DNA from: an uncultured Clostridia bacterium
GTDB lineage: Bacteria; Bacillota; Clostridia; Oscillospirales; Ruminococcaceae
NCBI GenBank assembly: GCA_945835425.1
Contig: CAMAJC010000105.1
Location: forward strand, 1 to 6,856
Reading direction: 5' to 3'
Length of the DNA stretch: 6,856 nucleotides
The notes beneath the pieces were generated by a model. That model saw nothing but the letters and a program-made list of their open reading frames with translations, did no database searches and had not been told where the DNA came from. Every line of letters begins with the position of its first letter. Position 1 is the first letter of the stretch. This document shows, piece after piece, positions 4,905 through 6,856 of the stretch. A program made the position numbers and the translations under genes.

Positions 4905-6746
4905 ATGTGCGGAATTGTAGGATTCACCGGCAGAAGACAGGCAGCGCCGATCCTCCTGGACGGACTCGCCAAGCTGGAATACAGAGGATACGACTCGGCA
5001 GGGCTTGCTGTCCGCGGCAGCGGCGACAAGCCGGAGGTCATTAAAGCCAAAGGACGGCTGCGGGTGCTGTATGAAAAGACCAACGGCGGCCTTGCCCTGC
5101 AGGGCAGCTGCGGCATCGGCCACACCCGCTGGGCGACCCACGGCGAACCGTCGGAGGAAAACGCCCATCCGCACTGCAGCGACGATTACGCGGTCGTAGC
5201 GGTTCACAACGGCATCATCGAAAACTATCAGGAGCTGCGCGACAAGCTGGTCAAGCGTGGCTACAGCTTCTATTCCCAGACCGACACCGAGGTCGCTGTC
5301 AAGCTGATCGACTATTACTATAAGAAGTATAATGACGGCCCGGTCGACGCCATTGCCCGCGCCATGATGCGCATCCGCGGTTCTTACGCCCTGGCGGTGC
5401 TGTTTGCCGACATCCCCGAAGAGATTTATGTGGCGCGCAAGGACAGCCCGATGATTATCGGCGTCGAGGACGGCGAGACCTACCTGGCCTCCGACGTCCC
5501 GGCCATCCTCAAATACACCCGCAACGTTTATTACATCGGCAACATGGAGATTGCCCGTCTGGAAAAGGGCAATGTCACCTTTTATAACATCGACCGCGAG
5601 GAGATTCAGAAGGAACTCACCGAGATCAAATGGGATGCCGAAGCGGCGGAAAAGGCCGGCTTCGAGCACTTCATGATGAAGGAAATCCATGAGCAGCCCA
5701 GAGCGGTGCAGGACACTTTAAACTCCGCCATCACCGAGGACGGCAGAATCGACCTTTCCGCGGTCGGCCTGACGGACGAGGAAATCAAAAACATCAGCCA
5801 GATTTATATTGTCGCCTGCGGTTCGGCCTATCATGTCGGCGTCGCGGCGCAGTACGTCATCGAAGACCTGGCGCGCATTCCGGTTCGTGTCGAGCTGGCT
5901 TCTGAGTTCAGGTACCGCAAGCCGATTCTGGACAAAAACGGTCTGGTCATTATTGTCAGCCAGTCGGGCGAAACCGCCGACAGCCTTGCGGCCCTCCGGG
6001 AAGCGAAAGACCACGGCATCAAGACCCTCGGCATCGTCAATGTCGTCGGCTCCTCGATTGCCCGTGAAGCAGATAATGTTTTCTATACCCTCGCAGGCCC
6101 CGAGATCGCCGTCGCGACCACCAAGGCCTACAGCACCCAGCTGATCGCGTCTTACCTGCTGGCGATTCAGTTTGCCAAAGTGCGCGGGACGATCGACGAC
6201 GAGAAATACGCGTCGCTCATCGCCGAGCTGCAGACCCTGCCGGAGAAGATGAAGCGCGTTCTGGAGGACAAAGAGCGCATCCAGTGGTTCGCCGCCAAGT
6301 TCGCCAACGCCAAAGACATCTTCTTCATCGGCCGCGGCATCGACTATGCCATCAGCATGGAAGGCAGCCTGAAAATGAAGGAGATCAGCTACATCCATTC
6401 GGAAGCCTACGCGGCAGGCGAGCTGAAGCACGGCACTATCAGCCTTGTCGAGGACGGCGTTTTGGTCATCGGCGTCCTGACCCAGCAGCCGCTGATTGAA
6501 AAGATGATCAGCAACATGGTCGAAGTCAAGAGCCGCGGCGCTTACCTGATGGGTCTGACCACCTACGGCAACTACAGCGTCGAAGACACTGCCGACTTCA
6601 CCGTCTATATTCCCAAGACCGACGAGCATTTCACCACCAGCCTGGCCGTCATCCCTCTCCAGCTGATGGGCTACTATGTCTCCGTCGCCAGAGGTCTCGA
6701 CGTCGACAAACCCCGCAACCTCGCCAAGAGCGTCACGGTAGAGTAA
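4905..6746 (+). CDS. glmS: Glutamine--fructose-6-phosphate aminotransferase (isomerizing), GlcN-6-P synthase
   Basis: GlmS makes glucosamine-6-phosphate from fructose-6-phosphate and glutamine, the committed entry into amino-sugar synthesis. The 613-residue protein (E. coli 609) has an N-terminal class II glutamine amidotransferase domain (2-about 240): Cys2 is the nucleophile after Met removal, with RWATHGEP (75-82), HNGII (101-105) and SQTDTE (124-129). Two SIS sugar-isomerase domains follow, marked by ACGSAYHVG (304-312), SQSGETADS (352-360), TTKAYSTQ (405-412) and the second-domain region EGSLKMKEISYIHSEAY (486-502). Glu493, His509 and Lys608 match E. coli Glu488, His504 and Lys603, the isomerase residues, and the protein ends PRNLAKSVTVE as the family does. 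The ATG follows GGAGG (4892-4896) by 8 bases and lies 28 bases after glmM, so the two are co-transcribed. That gap is too small for a glmS ribozyme. Confidence 0.98.
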   Translation: MCGIVGFTGRRQAAPILLDGLAKLEYRGYDSAGLAVRGSGDKPEVIKAKGRLRVLYEKTNGGLALQGSCGIGHTRWATHGEPSEENAHPHCSDDYAVVAVHNGIIENYQELRDKLVKRGYSFYSQTDTEVAVKLIDYYYKKYNDGPVDAIARAMMRIRGSYALAVLFADIPEEIYVARKDSPMIIGVEDGETYLASDVPAILKYTRNVYYIGNMEIARLEKGNVTFYNIDREEIQKELTEIKWDAEAAEKAGFEHFMMKEIHEQPRAVQDTLNSAITEDGRIDLSAVGLTDEEIKNISQIYIVACGSAYHVGVAAQYVIEDLARIPVRVELASEFRYRKPILDKNGLVIIVSQSGETADSLAALREAKDHGIKTLGIVNVVGSSIAREADNVFYTLAGPEIAVATTKAYSTQLIASYLLAIQFAKVRGTIDDEKYASLIAELQTLPEKMKRVLEDKERIQWFAAKFANAKDIFFIGRGIDYAISMEGSLKMKEISYIHSEAYAAGELKHGTISLVEDGVLVIGVLTQQPLIEKMISNMVEVKSRGAYLMGLTTYGNYSVEDTADFTVYIPKTDEHFTTSLAVIPLQLMGYYVSVARGLDVDKPRNLAKSVTVE

Positions 6747-6748
6747 CG

Positions 6749-6770
6749 CAAGCTTTTTGAAAAAAGCTTG
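6749..6770. repeat. Inverted repeat just after glmS, possible weak terminator
   Basis: CAAGCTTTTT (6749-6758) and AAAAAGCTTG (6761-6770) are exact reverse complements separated by two bases; the practical stem is about 8 bp with a 6-base loop. It begins 2 bases after the glmS stop, where a terminator is expected. No T tract follows on the + strand (GGCAAAAAC comes next) and none on the other strand, so it is not a standard intrinsic terminator. It may instead protect the mRNA 3' end. Confidence 0.45.
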
Positions 6771-6823
6771 GCAAAAACTTTCTTGGCCGCCGCGTCCTGG
6801 GTATCCCGCGGGGTAACTGGGCG

Positions 6824-6848
6824 AGACTGTTCGTCAAGCTCACAGTCT
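6824..6848. repeat. Second inverted repeat in the post-glmS region
   Basis: AGACTGT (6824-6830) and ACAGTCT (6842-6848) form a 7-bp stem with an 11-base loop. It lies in a GC-rich stretch that also contains the palindrome CCCGCGGG (6804-6811). The window ends 8 bases later, so whether this belongs to a terminator, a leader of the next gene or a dispersed repeat cannot be judged. Confidence 0.3.
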
Positions 6849-6856
6849 TCGGGCTT

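Noticed and set aside
6674..6856. Minus-strand frame open from the window edge for about 60 codons, overlapping the glmS end
   Set aside because: It runs antisense through the conserved glmS C-terminus and across the inverted repeat, with low-complexity, non-domain-like protein. It could only be judged with sequence beyond the window.

Overview
The window looks like core chromosome of a moderately GC-rich, low-motility-element Firmicute of class Clostridia, probably near the Oscillospiraceae/Ruminococcaceae. This is inferred from the style of the proteins, the strong AGGAGG-type ribosome binding sites, the consensus sigma-A promoters and the C/G-ending codons. The species cannot be fixed from sequence reading alone.

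All five long genes lie on the + strand in three transcription units. (1) gltX (122-1582), glutamyl-tRNA synthetase, sits behind a leader that can fold and ends in a clear intrinsic terminator (1590-1627). (2) A self-contained unit follows: a near-consensus promoter (1677-1705), one gene for an Rpn-family PD-(D/E)XK nuclease (1731-2546), and a second terminator (2556-2587). Its terminator shares 22 consecutive bases with the gltX terminator. Inside the nuclease gene, a full Shine-Dalgarno sequence and in-frame ATG (2349) are placed to make a separate 65-residue C-terminal protein. This is the arrangement known for Rpn toxins and their intragenic antitoxins in E. coli, and it is the most interesting feature here. 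(3) An amino-sugar operon starts at an extended -10 promoter (2693-2721), whose -35 box overlaps a perfect 14-bp palindrome. It encodes a free-standing GlmU-acetyltransferase-like left-handed beta-helix protein (2786-3448), phosphoglucosamine mutase GlmM (3488-4876) and glucosamine-6-phosphate synthase GlmS (4905-6746).

The third unit carries most of the path from fructose-6-phosphate to UDP-GlcNAc, the precursor of peptidoglycan. GlmS makes GlcN-6-P, GlmM converts it to GlcN-1-P, and the beta-helix protein may acetylate GlcN-1-P or a related sugar phosphate; no uridyltransferase domain is present. The 110 bases after glmS hold no gene on the + strand but contain two inverted repeats.

No tRNA, rRNA, CRISPR array or insertion sequence was seen.
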